Positions 1 to 10,168 are shown, counted from the stretch's first letter. The stretch is 64,000 nucleotides of DNA from an uncultured Winogradskyella sp. (GCF_947498345.1 NZ_CANMJY010000009.1:1-64000), one strand, 5' to 3'. Numbers and translations are program-made. Notes: generated by a model from the letters alone, not told the origin.

Positions 1-1473
1 ACTAAAGATACCTCCTGTATCACCTGTTATTGTGACTGTACCACCATCACAGGTAGGTGTTACTGTGAATGATGGGTCGTCTTGAATTAAAACAGTGAAT
101 GTTAATGTAAAGACATCTGGACACGCACCTGCAGTAGTGTATTGAACTACATAAGGTAATCCTGAAATAGCTCCAGTTACTTCACCTGTAGCAGGATCAA
201 TATTTACTCCTACTCCAGGAAAACCAGTAAATTCAAATACTCCACCTGGTGTAGCTAGAGGATTATTTACCGTGGCACCATCACAGGTAGGAGTAACATC
301 GAATGTTGCATCATCAAGTGGATTAACAACAATTTCTAATGTTGTCGAAGATGCACATTGATCATTATCTGGAGTAAATGTATAAGTTGTTGTAACCATA
401 TTATTTAAAGCGGGACTCCAACTTCCTGTAATTCCATTGTTTGAGGTGCCAGGAAGAGGGTCTAGGCTTTCTCCTTCACAGATTGGATTTATGGCATCAA
501 AAACAGGTGTTTCAATAGGTAATATATTTATTGTAAAGTCTTCAGTAATTATTTCCCCACATTCATCAGTTATAGTAACTGTATAGGTTGTGTTTGTAGT
601 CGGTGAAAAAGTCGGATTTGGGATGTTAGGATTACTTATACCTGTTGTTGGACTCCAAGAATAACTAACGGCTCCTTCGTATGTAGCATCAACAGAATCT
701 AAAGTTGTGCCGTTACATATTGATTGATCTTCTAAAAAAAAGTCGTCAATAAATGTAAGTCTTTTAAAGCACAGTTGCTGTACATTAACTGCACCTCCTG
801 TTGAACCCACAAAACCAAAATAAATATCTGACGTACCTCCAAAAATAGTATTTACAAAATCTTGAGAATAGATAATTCGCTCATCACAATCAAAAAACAC
901 ACTTAAGGTCTGTGTATTTGCTCGCCATAAAACTTTGACCTCATGAAATTGTCCATCTTCTATATTGTTCGAGGTTAGTGAAGCATTAATTGGACCTGCT
1001 AAATTAGTGGGACTAGTGTGACTTACATTACCATTAGATATTAAAGCTATATGGTCACTAAACGGGTCGCCATTTTCGCCATTTTGCCATGTATCAAACT
1101 CTATAGCTAGGTTGTTGTTTATTCCTTGATAAGCTAATCCACCACCAGAATTACCAACTTCTGGTGTTGAAGACGTTTTAAAAACCAAAACAATTCCATC
1201 AGCTCCATTAGCATCATTACTACCCATGTTAAGATCAAAAATCATGTCGAAATCTGAATTAAAATCGATAGTATTTTCATACCAAACCGCTCCCCTTTGG
1301 TTATTTATAGCATTTGTAATTCGATAACAATCACCACCAAGCGAAATAGCATCTTCTACAAATGTTGGGTTAAGTTGAGCTGAGGATAAATTAAAACAGA
1401 ATAGGCAAATAAAAACCACTAAATATTCAAGTTTTATAAGTTTTCGATATAGCATTTTTAATACCATAATCAT
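1..1473 (-). CDS. Secreted L-type lectin domain protein with Ig-like repeats (3' end off window)
   Basis: I read this open frame by hand on the minus strand. It starts at ATG 1473 (in-frame alternatives at 1467 and 1455) and stays open to base 1. A signal peptide ends near FNLSSAQ. An L-type (legume-like) lectin domain of about 200 residues follows, with motifs such as DLNMGSNDANGADGIVLVF and LAIEFDTWQNGE. After it come repeated Ig-like/PKD-type segments of the kind TPTCDGATVNNPLA and TPTCDGGTVTITG. In flavobacteria such proteins usually end in a T9SS type-B (gliding-motility-associated) sorting domain. That end is not in the window, so T9SS export is an inference. Likely role: cell-surface or secreted carbohydrate-binding adhesin. 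The gene diverges from pbpC. Confidence 0.85.
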   Translation of the reverse strand, partial: MIMVLKMLYRKLIKLEYLVVFICLFCFNLSSAQLNPTFVEDAISLGGDCYRITNAINNQRGAVWYENTIDFNSDFDMIFDLNMGSNDANGADGIVLVFKTSSTPEVGNSGGGLAYQGINNNLAIEFDTWQNGENGDPFSDHIALISNGNVSHTSPTNLAGPINASLTSNNIEDGQFHEVKVLWRANTQTLSVFFDCDERIIYSQDFVNTIFGGTSDIYFGFVGSTGGAVNVQQLCFKRLTFIDDFFLEDQSICNGTTLDSVDATYEGAVSYSWSPTTGISNPNIPNPTFSPTTNTTYTVTITDECGEIITEDFTINILPIETPVFDAINPICEGESLDPLPGTSNNGITGSWSPALNNMVTTTYTFTPDNDQCASSTTLEIVVNPLDDATFDVTPTCDGATVNNPLATPGGVFEFTGFPGVGVNIDPATGEVTGAISGLPYVVQYTTAGACPDVFTLTFTVLIQDDPSFTVTPTCDGGTVTITGDTGGIFS

Positions 1474-1728
1474 ATAATTAATTAAGTGGTTTTTCAAAGT
1501 AGTTTAAATTATTTCACATAAAAATTTAACACTGTAGAACTATATTAAGTAAATCTGAAAATTAACTCCTAATGCTTTATGCGCTAAAGGAATGAGAAAA
1601 ATTATGAAAAACTTAAGATCTAAGCAATGTTTTTACACGTTTAAATATATAGATAAATTTGTGTAACGTTGATTGTTTTTCGACGATAAGGTATTTAAAT
1701 CTGCTTTTGTATAGCAATTGTATAGTAT
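1474..1728. other. Divergent intergenic region
   Basis: This 255-base AT-rich gap separates the leftward lectin gene from pbpC. Promoters for both should lie here, but I found no exact TAnnTTTG element close to either start and no RNA gene. In many bacteria an alpha-2-macroglobulin gene precedes pbpC; none is present here. Confidence 0.5.
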
Positions 1729-4080
1729 ATGGATAGATTAATCAGACATTTTAAGCAAAATAAAATAAAATCTTTAGTGATTTTTGTTTTGGCTATTGCT
1801 TATTATTTCTGTTTACCTAAGCAATTATTTAAAGATCCTACCGCAACCGTTATTACTAGTAGTAAAAATGAATTGTTGGGTGCCTTAATTGCAGATGATG
1901 GACAATGGAGATTTCCAGAAAGCGATAGTATTCCAGATAAATTTAAGGTATGTATTCTTCAGTTTGAAGATGAATATTTTTATAAGCACCCTGGGTTTAA
2001 TCCTATTTCAATTTTTAAAGCCTTAAAACAAAACATAAAATCGGGTTCTGTAAAACGCGGAGGAAGTACTATAACGCAACAAGTGATTCGTTTGTCTAGA
2101 AAAGGAAAATCGAGAACTTATATTGAAAAACTTAAAGAAATTATCTTAGCCACAAGACTTGAATTGAGGTTGTCAAAAGAAGATATTTTAAACTTATATT
2201 CTAGTCATGCCCCTTTTGGAGGTAATGTAGTTGGTATTGATGCTGCGTCTTGGAGATACTTTAACCGTAATGCTCACAGTTTATCTTGGGCAGAAAGTGC
2301 TACACTCGCAGTATTACCCAATGCACCAAGTTTAATCTACCCAGGAAAGAATCAAAAAAAATTACTAGATAAGCGTAATCGTTTATTAAAAAAACTTTTT
2401 GAAAAAGGTACAATTGATAAGTTAACCTATGAATTATCAATTGCTGAAAGTTTACCTCTAAAGCCTTATCCTTTGCCTCAAATCGCTCCGCATCTGCTTC
2501 AAAAAGTAGCGAAGGAAAATAAAGGAGAACGGATTAAAACAACAATTAAAGGATCATTGCAAAAGCAAGCAAACGGCATTGTAAAACAACATTACAATCT
2601 ATTAAAGCAAAATGAAATTTATAATATTTCAGTATTAGTTTTAGATGTTAAGACACGAGAGGTTTTAACTTATATTGGTAATTCACCTACTGATAAGGAG
2701 CATCAAAACAGTGTTGATATCATTAACAAGCCTAGAAGCACAGGTAGCATTTTAAAACCTTTTCTATATGCATCAATGCTCGATGCTGGTGATTTATTAC
2801 CAAACACCTTGATTGCTGATATCCCAACACAATTTGGAAGTTATCAACCCGAAAATTTTAATCAATCTTATGATGGGGCAGTCCATGCCAATGAAGCATT
2901 ATCGCGTTCATTAAATGTGCCTGCTGTACGAATGCTTCAAGATTTTGGTTTAGACCGTTTTTATCATTACCTGAAGCAATTAAAGTTAAAAGATTTAAAG
3001 TATAATGCCAATCATTATGGTTTATCTTTAGTGTTAGGAGGTGCAGAAAGCAATCTTTGGGATTTGTGCAGAAGTTATGCAGCTATGGCATCGACCTTAA
3101 ATCATTTTAACGAAAATTCGAGTCAGTATTTTACTGAAGAATTTATTCAACCTATATATGATTCTGAATCTAGTATTGATTTTGGTGAACTGACCAATGA
3201 GAAAACTATTTTTGATGCGGCTTCTATATATCTTACGTTTGAAAGTATGAAGCAAGTTAACCGACCAGAAAGTGATGAAAGTTGGGAGTTCTACGATTCC
3301 TCGCAAGATATCGCATGGAAAACAGGAACTAGTTTTGGCTTTAGAGATGCTTGGGCAATTGGGACTACTAAAAATTATGTAGTTGGTGTATGGGTAGGTA
3401 ATGCAGATGGTGAAGGAAGGCCAGGTTTAGTTGGTGTACAAACGGCAGCTCCAATTTTGTTTGATGTATTTGACATATTGCCCAATAGTGAATGGTTTGC
3501 AAAACCTTATGATGAAATGATAGCGGTGAGTATTTGCAAAAAGAGTGGTTATAGAGCCTCTGCAATCTGTGATGACACTGAGCGGCGATATATTCAAGTC
3601 AGCGGCCAAAAAACAAAGCCGTGCCCATTTCATCAATTGGTACATTTAGATACTACAAAAAAATTTCAAGTTAACTCGTCCTGTGAAGCTGTTTCGAGTA
3701 TTAATAATACACCTTGGTTTGTCTTACCTCCATTACAAGCTTATTATTTTCAGAATAAAAATCCATTTTACAAACCACTTCCTCCGTATCGCAAGGATTG
3801 TATTAAAGCTTCGGTTATCTCCATGGAATTTATATACCCTAATCAGCAAAGTACTGTTTTTCTTCCTAAAGATTTTGAAGGTAACACCAATGATTTAGTC
3901 TTAAAAGTGGCACATTCTAAACCAGAGTTGGAGTTGTATTGGTATATTGACAATAAATTTGTTGGTAGCACAAAAGATATTCATGATATGGCTGTCTTAT
4001 CTTCTGGAGGCGAACACATTATTACAGTAGTGGATGCCCTAGGTAATGAGTTGAAACATAAAATTACGATTTCGGAGTAA
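1729..4080 (+). CDS. pbpC: Penicillin-binding protein 1C
   Basis: Bifunctional class A penicillin-binding protein that polymerises glycan strands and cross-links peptidoglycan on the periplasmic side of the inner membrane. One N-terminal membrane helix lies at about residues 13-30. The GT51 glycosyltransferase domain shows EDEYFYKHPG (80-89, catalytic Glu) and RGGSTITQQ (110-118). The transpeptidase domain shows SILK (Ser340/Lys343), an SRSLN (SxN) motif and KTGTS near residue 536. The C-terminal ~90 residues match the BiPBP_C domain that separates PBP1C from PBP1A/1B. The length of 783 residues is normal for PbpC. The usual alpha-2-macroglobulin partner gene is not adjacent. Confidence 0.95.
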   Translation: MDRLIRHFKQNKIKSLVIFVLAIAYYFCLPKQLFKDPTATVITSSKNELLGALIADDGQWRFPESDSIPDKFKVCILQFEDEYFYKHPGFNPISIFKALKQNIKSGSVKRGGSTITQQVIRLSRKGKSRTYIEKLKEIILATRLELRLSKEDILNLYSSHAPFGGNVVGIDAASWRYFNRNAHSLSWAESATLAVLPNAPSLIYPGKNQKKLLDKRNRLLKKLFEKGTIDKLTYELSIAESLPLKPYPLPQIAPHLLQKVAKENKGERIKTTIKGSLQKQANGIVKQHYNLLKQNEIYNISVLVLDVKTREVLTYIGNSPTDKEHQNSVDIINKPRSTGSILKPFLYASMLDAGDLLPNTLIADIPTQFGSYQPENFNQSYDGAVHANEALSRSLNVPAVRMLQDFGLDRFYHYLKQLKLKDLKYNANHYGLSLVLGGAESNLWDLCRSYAAMASTLNHFNENSSQYFTEEFIQPIYDSESSIDFGELTNEKTIFDAASIYLTFESMKQVNRPESDESWEFYDSSQDIAWKTGTSFGFRDAWAIGTTKNYVVGVWVGNADGEGRPGLVGVQTAAPILFDVFDILPNSEWFAKPYDEMIAVSICKKSGYRASAICDDTERRYIQVSGQKTKPCPFHQLVHLDTTKKFQVNSSCEAVSSINNTPWFVLPPLQAYYFQNKNPFYKPLPPYRKDCIKASVISMEFIYPNQQSTVFLPKDFEGNTNDLVLKVAHSKPELELYWYIDNKFVGSTKDIHDMAVLSSGGEHIITVVDALGNELKHKITISE

Positions 4081-4101
4081 TCTTATTCATCATCAAATCC
4101 C

Positions 4102-4109
4102 TATTTTTG
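4102..4109 (+). promoter_or_regulatory. -7 promoter element (TATTTTTG)
   Basis: Exact match to the Bacteroidetes TAnnTTTG -7 consensus, 18 bases upstream of the ATG at 4128. No clear -33 TTG was seen. It suggests that the small membrane-protein gene has its own promoter rather than depending on pbpC. Confidence 0.5.
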
Positions 4110-4127
4110 TAATCTAAATTTTATAAA

Positions 4128-4565
4128 ATGGAAACCTTACAATTTTTACATTCGGGCTGGGCTTATTTGGTTTTACTTGTATTAATACTCGCAACGGTTA
4201 ACGCACTTATCAAATTCTTTGGCGATAAAGAGTTTGATGCTAAAGACTTTAGAATTTCTTTGTTTGCATTAATTACTATGCATATTCAGCTATTGCTAGG
4301 TATTATACTATTTTTCTCTAAAGATTATTTTAGTACAATAAGTGAAGTAGGCGGTATGGGAGAAGTTATGAAAAATTCAGCATTAAGAAACCTTATTGTT
4401 GAGCATCCGTTAACTATGATTATTGCAGTTGCCTTAGTAACTATTGGTTATTCTAAGCATAAGAAGAAATTAGTATCTAAACCAAAATTTAAAGTGTTGG
4501 CTATTTTTTACACTTTGGCTCTAGTACTAGTTCTGGCAAAAATTCCATGGAACCTATGGTTCTAA
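4128..4565 (+). CDS. Small four-helix membrane protein
   Basis: A 145-residue protein with four hydrophobic helices, at about residues 10-28, 43-63, 93-108 and 122-142. Histidines lie in or near helices (His8 in FLHSGW, the MH before IQLLLG, and EHPLT). Homologues in flavobacteria are, as I recall, sometimes labelled cytochrome B, but no haem-binding signature is convincing here and I do not assign a function. A strong terminator follows directly, so the gene ends its own transcription unit. Confidence 0.75.
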   Translation: METLQFLHSGWAYLVLLVLILATVNALIKFFGDKEFDAKDFRISLFALITMHIQLLLGIILFFSKDYFSTISEVGGMGEVMKNSALRNLIVEHPLTMIIAVALVTIGYSKHKKKLVSKPKFKVLAIFYTLALVLVLAKIPWNLWF

Positions 4566-4571
4566 AAAAGT

Positions 4572-4605
4572 AAAAAGGCGCAAATTTTAATTTGCGCCTT
4601 TTTTT
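4572..4605. terminator. Bidirectional Rho-independent terminator
   Basis: The stem aaggcgcaaatt pairs with aatttgcgcctt and has A/T tracts on both sides. It lies between the convergent membrane-protein gene and the nuclease gene, so it can serve both strands. Confidence 0.9.
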
Positions 4606-4624
4606 ATAACTCGAGGTTTAAGGA

Positions 4625-5704
4625 TTAATCCTCAACTTTTTCGTCGTCTTCTTTTACCTCTTTTATAAGATAAACATATACTGGAAAATGATCACTAAAA
4701 CCACCTGTAAAGCCACCATTAGCAAAACTTCTTAAAGGATAACCCTTGTAGCGTCCACGTTTGTTAAACATATATGCAGGATTATATATACCAGCTTTCC
4801 AGAATCTAAATGATGAATAATCATTTTCTAATAAAGGCTGTGTCATCATTATCTGATCAAACAAGCTCAAAGCATCTCTATAGGCTGTAGTTCCCCAACC
4901 TTTTTCTGTAAACATCTTTTCGTACGGATTATAGATTCCTTTTAATGGTACATCTTTCTTTTCTTTCTTTGCCTTTAGAACCTTCTTTACACTTTCGTTT
5001 GTAGGATCATCGTTTAAATCTCCCATAGTAAAGATTTTAGCATATGGGTCTATAGATTGCAAAGAATCGATAATGCGCTTATTTAGTTTTGCTGCACCAA
5101 CACGTTTAGATCGGCTTCGGGCTTCACCACCACTACGAGAAGGCCAGTGATTAACAATAATGTGTATTAAATCTCCATCTAATTTACCCTTAACCAATAA
5201 TTGATCTCTTGTGAAAACCCGTTTTCTTGTAACATCATCATATATCAATAATTCGTGAGCACTAGAATCTATAGGTTCAAACAATGCTTTTTGGTAAAGC
5301 AATGCTACATCTATACTTCGTTTATCTGGACCATCGTAATGAATAATTCCATAATCCTTACCTAGAAGTAAAGGGTCATTTACTAAATCTTCAAGAACTT
5401 TTCTGTTTTCAATTTCACAAACGCCAATAACAGCAGGAGCATTGTTGGCCTTGTCAGCACCAATATCTGCAATAACCCTAGCCATATTCTTAACTTTTTG
5501 TTTGTAAATTTCAGAACGATTAGCTTTCATTTCCATTATTGGACTAGCCTCATCAAATTTTAAGGGGTCATTGATGGTGTCAAATAAATTTTCTAAATTG
5601 TAAAACGCAACAGTATGAATTTTAAAGCGTTTTTCTTCTTGTGCATAAACGTTAGAAATACAAGCTATAGCTAGCAAGAAGAGTAGTGGTTTTAATATTT
5701 TCAT
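4625..5704 (-). CDS. Secreted endonuclease/exonuclease/phosphatase family protein
   Basis: EEP-fold metal-dependent phosphodiesterase, probably a nuclease. A signal peptide (1-21, ending VYA) predicts export. Family motifs are present: NLENLF (36-41), the metal ligand Glu in CEIEN (96-100), a SIDVALLY segment (130-137), NHWPSRSGG with His186, GDLNDDP (Asp229/Asn231), FDQIMMT, and the C-terminal SDHFPV with the catalytic His. The set looks complete and active. The substrate cannot be read from sequence, because the EEP fold also covers phospholipases and inositol phosphatases. The gene diverges from the TonB receptor/lipoprotein pair, which suggests a shared uptake role. A paralogue without a signal peptide begins at 63504. 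Confidence 0.88.
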   Translation of the reverse strand: MKILKPLLFLLAIACISNVYAQEEKRFKIHTVAFYNLENLFDTINDPLKFDEASPIMEMKANRSEIYKQKVKNMARVIADIGADKANNAPAVIGVCEIENRKVLEDLVNDPLLLGKDYGIIHYDGPDKRSIDVALLYQKALFEPIDSSAHELLIYDDVTRKRVFTRDQLLVKGKLDGDLIHIIVNHWPSRSGGEARSRSKRVGAAKLNKRIIDSLQSIDPYAKIFTMGDLNDDPTNESVKKVLKAKKEKKDVPLKGIYNPYEKMFTEKGWGTTAYRDALSLFDQIMMTQPLLENDYSSFRFWKAGIYNPAYMFNKRGRYKGYPLRSFANGGFTGGFSDHFPVYVYLIKEVKEDDEKVED

Positions 5705-5777
5705 GATTGATATATTATCTAATTGTTATATCCAAAGCAAATTGCTTGCCAAAAGTATGTAATTATTATAAATGATG

Positions 5778-5785
5778 TACATTTG
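5778..5785 (+). promoter_or_regulatory. -7 promoter element (TACATTTG) of the TonB receptor operon
   Basis: Exact TAnnTTTG match 56 bases before the ATG at 5842, followed by gca as is typical in flavobacteria. No convincing -33 TTG was found at 19-21 bases upstream. Confidence 0.55.
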
Positions 5786-5841
5786 CACGCCTCAAATAAA
5801 CATAATTTAACTTACAGTAACAATCAATATTAAAATTAGGC

Positions 5842-8727
5842 ATGAAAAAAAGTTTTTTACTCTTTCTGTTCACTATCGCCTTTTCTTTAACAGGTTTCGC
5901 ACAACAAACCATTGTTAAAGGAAGTGTTTTGGATGGAACTACAGGAGAACCAATTCCTGATGTAACAATTACTATTGAAGAAACCGGACAAACCCAAAAG
6001 ACGGATGGAAAAGGTGAATTTAGTTTCACTTCTAACGTTCCACTTGGTGAACAGGTTCTTAAAATTGAAAAAGTAGGCTATGTTACAAAACGTTACCCTA
6101 TCGTTGTAAACGAAGGTCAGACCGTAGATATTAGTGGTATGACATTAGATTTTGACACGAGTGACAAAAAAGATTTATTCACTATTTCTATCTCGGATGC
6201 CAATCTGAATAGTGAAGATGATGGTTTAACAGATAACATCTCTGGTCTACTACAGGCATCTAGAGATGTATTTCTTAGTGCGGCAGCATTTGATTTTAGT
6301 GCTACATTTTTTAGACCAAGAGGTTTAGATAATGCCAACGGAAAGGTACTTATCAATGGTGTTGAAATGAACAAACAATTTAATGGGAGACCACAATGGG
6401 CTAACTGGGGAGGATTGAACGATGTTCAACGTAACCAGGAATTCTCTATGGGAATGTCTGCAAACGACTACAACTTTGGTGATTTAGCAGGAACCAACAA
6501 TATTGTAATGCGTGCTTCGAAATACAGAAGAGGCGGTCGTATATCTTATGCGTCGGCTAACAGAAGCTATCAAGGTAGAGTAATGGGGAGCTACAGTTCT
6601 GGTCTATTAGAAGGAGGTTGGTCTTATTCTGTATTAGGCTCGAGACGTTTTGGTGAAGAAGGTTATATCGATGGAACATTATACGATGCAAATTCTCTTT
6701 TTGTAGCTGTTGAAAAACAAATCAATGATAAGCATAGTATAAACTTTACAGGTATATATGCACAAAACAGACGTGGTCGTTCTACAGCAGTTACTCAAGA
6801 AGTAAATGACTTAAAAGGACGTAGATATAATCCATTTTGGGGGATTCAAAATGGTGATATACGTAATTCTAGAATACGCGAAACCAATGAGCCAATTCTA
6901 ATGTTAAATCACTTTTGGGATATCTCTTCTAAAGTAAAATTGAATACTAATGTTGCCTACCAATTTGGTGAAATCGCCAATACTAGAATTGACAATGGAG
7001 GTACTAGATTAGTAACTATAAATGGGGAAGATGCATACTTAGGTGGTGCACGTAACCCAGACCCTACATACTATCAAAACTTACCGAGTTTCTTTTTACA
7101 AGATGCTAATCCAACAGCTTATGATTACCAACAAGCTTATTTAGCTGAACAAGCTTTTCTTGATGATGGTCAATGGGACTGGAATGCACTTTATCAAGGT
7201 AATGCAACCCTTAGAGCTCAAGGAGGCAACTCATTATATGCATTACAAGCTGATGTTGTAAAAGATCAACAACTCACATTTAATTCTATTTTAGACGCTG
7301 AATTGGCAGATAATATTAGGTTAAATGCGGCATTAAATTATAGAAGTTTAAAAAGTGAAAATTTTGCACGTGTCGAAGATTTATTGGGTGGTACGGGTTA
7401 CCTTGATGTAGATTTCTTTGCAGAAGAAAATGACAATTCTACTATTAGTGATGAAGTGGCTGCAAATCTAGCACAAAGTAATGTTAGAAACCCAAATAGA
7501 ATTGCCAGAGAAGGTGATCGTTATAAGTATAATTACGAGATAGATGCTGATGTTATCAGTGGTTTTGCCCAAGCACAGTTTAAATACAATAAGATTGATT
7601 TTTATGCTGGTGTAAGTCTTTCTCAAACAACATATCAAAGAACAGGTATTTATGAAAATGGATTTTTCCAAGGAGGAGGTAACGACGGTTCTTTTGGTAA
7701 AAGTGATAAGTTAGATTTTTCTAATTATGGTGTTAAAGGAGGCTTTACCTATAAGGTTACAGGTAAACATTTAATTGATGTTAATGCAAGTTACTTTACT
7801 AAAGCACCATCGATTAGAAACTCTTTTAGTAATGCAAGACAATCTAATGCTAAAGTCATAGGTCTAGAAAGTGAGAAAGTTCAATCTGTAGATGTTAGTT
7901 ATATCTTTAGATCTCCAATTGTTAAGGCCAGAGTTACTGGTTTTTATTCAGGATTCCAGGATGGCTCAGATATAGGCTTTTATTTTACTGAAGACCTAGC
8001 AGGCTTAGGAGTAGATAGAGGTGATGCCTTTGTACAAGAGGTTTTAACTAATATTGAACGTAGACATGTTGGTGTAGAAATAGGAATTGAAGCCCAAGTA
8101 ACGCCTACAATTAAATTAAAAGGCGCTGCTTCAATTGGTCAATATACATTTCAAAACAACCCAGACTTATATTTAACAAGTGTCGATTTCCAAAATAGAA
8201 GTGATATTGACTCAGAAGTAAGATTTGGTGATGGTACTACGCAATTAGATGGTTACCATGTTGCTGGTGGTCCTGAGCGAGCTTTTCAGGTTGGTTTTGA
8301 ATACAGAGACCCTGATTTTTGGAATATAGGTGTAACGAGTAACTTCTTTTCTAACGCTTATGTAGATGTTAGTAATTTAGCAAGATCAGCTAACTTTTCA
8401 TCAGATTTCGATGGTAATACGTTTAATGATTACGATCCTGTTGTCGCTAAAGAACTCTTAAAACAAGAACAGTTTGACGATTATATGCTCGTTAATATTA
8501 TAGGAGGAAAATCTTGGAAAATAAAAGATTACTTCGTAGGTTTCTTTGCTACTATAAATAATGTGTTTAACGAGGAATATAGAACGGGTGGTTTTGAGCA
8601 ATCACGTTTAGCTAATTTCCGTCGTTTACAAGAAGATAAATCTAGAGATAATGGCCCTGTATTTGGTCCTAGATATTTCTTTGGAAATGGTACTACATAC
8701 TACCTTAACGTATATGTAAGATTTTAA
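5842..8727 (+). CDS. TonB-dependent outer-membrane receptor with carboxypeptidase-regulatory-like domain
   Basis: A 961-residue outer-membrane beta-barrel receptor. A signal peptide ends at TGFAQ (about residue 20). A carboxypeptidase-regulatory-like beta-sandwich follows (about 24-100, with GSVLDGTTGEPIPDV), then a plug region (about 120-230, RPRGLDNANGKVLINGVEM) and a long barrel ending in an aromatic residue (YVRF). It lacks an obvious long SusC signature, so it may belong to the oar/TonB group rather than a polysaccharide SusC. The next gene, a lipoprotein, probably acts as a surface lid or capture partner. The divergent secreted nuclease hints at nucleic acid or nucleotide uptake, but that substrate is only inferred. 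Confidence 0.9.
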   Translation: MKKSFLLFLFTIAFSLTGFAQQTIVKGSVLDGTTGEPIPDVTITIEETGQTQKTDGKGEFSFTSNVPLGEQVLKIEKVGYVTKRYPIVVNEGQTVDISGMTLDFDTSDKKDLFTISISDANLNSEDDGLTDNISGLLQASRDVFLSAAAFDFSATFFRPRGLDNANGKVLINGVEMNKQFNGRPQWANWGGLNDVQRNQEFSMGMSANDYNFGDLAGTNNIVMRASKYRRGGRISYASANRSYQGRVMGSYSSGLLEGGWSYSVLGSRRFGEEGYIDGTLYDANSLFVAVEKQINDKHSINFTGIYAQNRRGRSTAVTQEVNDLKGRRYNPFWGIQNGDIRNSRIRETNEPILMLNHFWDISSKVKLNTNVAYQFGEIANTRIDNGGTRLVTINGEDAYLGGARNPDPTYYQNLPSFFLQDANPTAYDYQQAYLAEQAFLDDGQWDWNALYQGNATLRAQGGNSLYALQADVVKDQQLTFNSILDAELADNIRLNAALNYRSLKSENFARVEDLLGGTGYLDVDFFAEENDNSTISDEVAANLAQSNVRNPNRIAREGDRYKYNYEIDADVISGFAQAQFKYNKIDFYAGVSLSQTTYQRTGIYENGFFQGGGNDGSFGKSDKLDFSNYGVKGGFTYKVTGKHLIDVNASYFTKAPSIRNSFSNARQSNAKVIGLESEKVQSVDVSYIFRSPIVKARVTGFYSGFQDGSDIGFYFTEDLAGLGVDRGDAFVQEVLTNIERRHVGVEIGIEAQVTPTIKLKGAASIGQYTFQNNPDLYLTSVDFQNRSDIDSEVRFGDGTTQLDGYHVAGGPERAFQVGFEYRDPDFWNIGVTSNFFSNAYVDVSNLARSANFSSDFDGNTFNDYDPVVAKELLKQEQFDDYMLVNIIGGKSWKIKDYFVGFFATINNVFNEEYRTGGFEQSRLANFRRLQEDKSRDNGPVFGPRYFFGNGTTYYLNVYVRF

Positions 8728-8761
8728 AAAAGCTATGTTAGAACAAAATAAAATTAAAAAA

Positions 8762-10168
8762 ATGAAAACTTTAAAAATTAACAAATTAATACTACTTCTT
8801 ATAGGTTTAGTAGTATTTAACGCTTGTGTACAAGATGATGAGTTTAGTACACCTAACACTTCTGTTACGGAGCCAGATTTAGATGGTGATGTTATAGAGA
8901 TAACTTCTATTGCTGGAGATGTAGCCCAACTTCATGGTGGTGGAATTGATTATGATAATGATGAAGATTTTGTGCTCTATGACAATGATGCACAAACAGA
9001 ATTTGTTCAAGGGTATGTTGTATCTTCTGATGAAGGAGGAAACTATTTTGAAGAAATTATAATTCAAAATAATCCTGAAAATCCAACTGTTGGGATCAAG
9101 GTTTTAATTGATGTTAACCCATTATTTGTAAGATATGAAGTGGGTCGAAAAGTGTATGTAAAGTTAAACGGGTTATATGCAGGTATTTCAAACGGTGTTT
9201 TAACACTTGGTACACTTGATGGTGAGCGAATTGGTAAAATTCCTTCTGCTCAAGAGAATGACGTAATATTTAGATCTGCTGAACAAGCAATGATAGTACC
9301 TATGCCTTTAGGTATTGAAGATTTTACTAATAACAGAACTAATTTAATGATTGAATTACAGGATGTACAATTTAACAGAGAGCAAGCAACAGGTGACAAC
9401 CCTTTGAGCTACGCTTCTGAAGCATTTGATGAATTTGATGGTGAGCGTATATTAGAAAGTTGTGCTGGCCCTGCTACATCAACGTTTAGTACAAGTACAT
9501 TTGCTGATTTTAAAGGCTTAACTTTACCATCAGGTAGAGGTAGTATGACAGCTGTTTTAACTAAAGATTTCTTTGGTGAGGTATTTAATGTTGTTGTAAA
9601 CTCTCCTGAGGATATTAATTTTGAAGATGTAGAACGTTGTGATCCTTTTGATATTAACGATTTTGATATTGTATATGAAGAAAATTTCACAGATGGACTT
9701 ACAGGTTGGGAGGTTGTAAATACTGTTGGAACACGTCAATGGCAAGCTAATGATTTTGATGGTGAGTTTTATGCCAGAGGCTCTGCTTTTTCAGGTGGAA
9801 CAATATTGCAAATGGTAAGCTGGTTAATATCTCCATCCTTTGATTTTGATGCTCAAGCTGATGAGTCATTAGTTTTAGAAATAGCTGATGCTTTTAGCAA
9901 TGGAGATCCTTTAAGAGTATATTATTCTAATGATTATGTTTCTGGGAATGACCCATCAACTGCTACTTGGACAGAAATCGGTACAGATCAAATCCTTGCA
10001 TTACCAGTTAACACAGGCTTTTTTGATAATGAATATGACCAAACAGATTTGATTGATTTATCTGGTGTTACTGGCGATGCGGTTATTGCCTTTGTTTACG
10101 ACAGTAACAATGCTACAGTATCTACTACTATTGATTTGAGCGATGTTAAGATATTAACTCCTCAATAA
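8762..10168 (+). CDS. DUF5689-type lipoprotein with choice-of-anchor J domain
   Basis: I place the start at ATG 8762, not at 8735, because only the later Met leads directly into a lipoprotein signal peptide (KTLKINKLILLLIGLVVFN followed by lipobox Cys). The gene then begins about 34 bases after the receptor stop. The N-terminal half (FVQGYVVSSDEGGNYFEEI, YVKLNGLYAGI) resembles the DUF5689 OB-like domain. The C-terminal ~150 residues (FTDGLTGWEVVN, WLISPSFDFDA) match a choice-of-anchor J jelly-roll domain. It is probably a surface-exposed partner of the upstream receptor. A terminator follows, closing a two-gene operon. Confidence 0.85.
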   Translation: MKTLKINKLILLLIGLVVFNACVQDDEFSTPNTSVTEPDLDGDVIEITSIAGDVAQLHGGGIDYDNDEDFVLYDNDAQTEFVQGYVVSSDEGGNYFEEIIIQNNPENPTVGIKVLIDVNPLFVRYEVGRKVYVKLNGLYAGISNGVLTLGTLDGERIGKIPSAQENDVIFRSAEQAMIVPMPLGIEDFTNNRTNLMIELQDVQFNREQATGDNPLSYASEAFDEFDGERILESCAGPATSTFSTSTFADFKGLTLPSGRGSMTAVLTKDFFGEVFNVVVNSPEDINFEDVERCDPFDINDFDIVYEENFTDGLTGWEVVNTVGTRQWQANDFDGEFYARGSAFSGGTILQMVSWLISPSFDFDAQADESLVLEIADAFSNGDPLRVYYSNDYVSGNDPSTATWTEIGTDQILALPVNTGFFDNEYDQTDLIDLSGVTGDAVIAFVYDSNNATVSTTIDLSDVKILTPQ

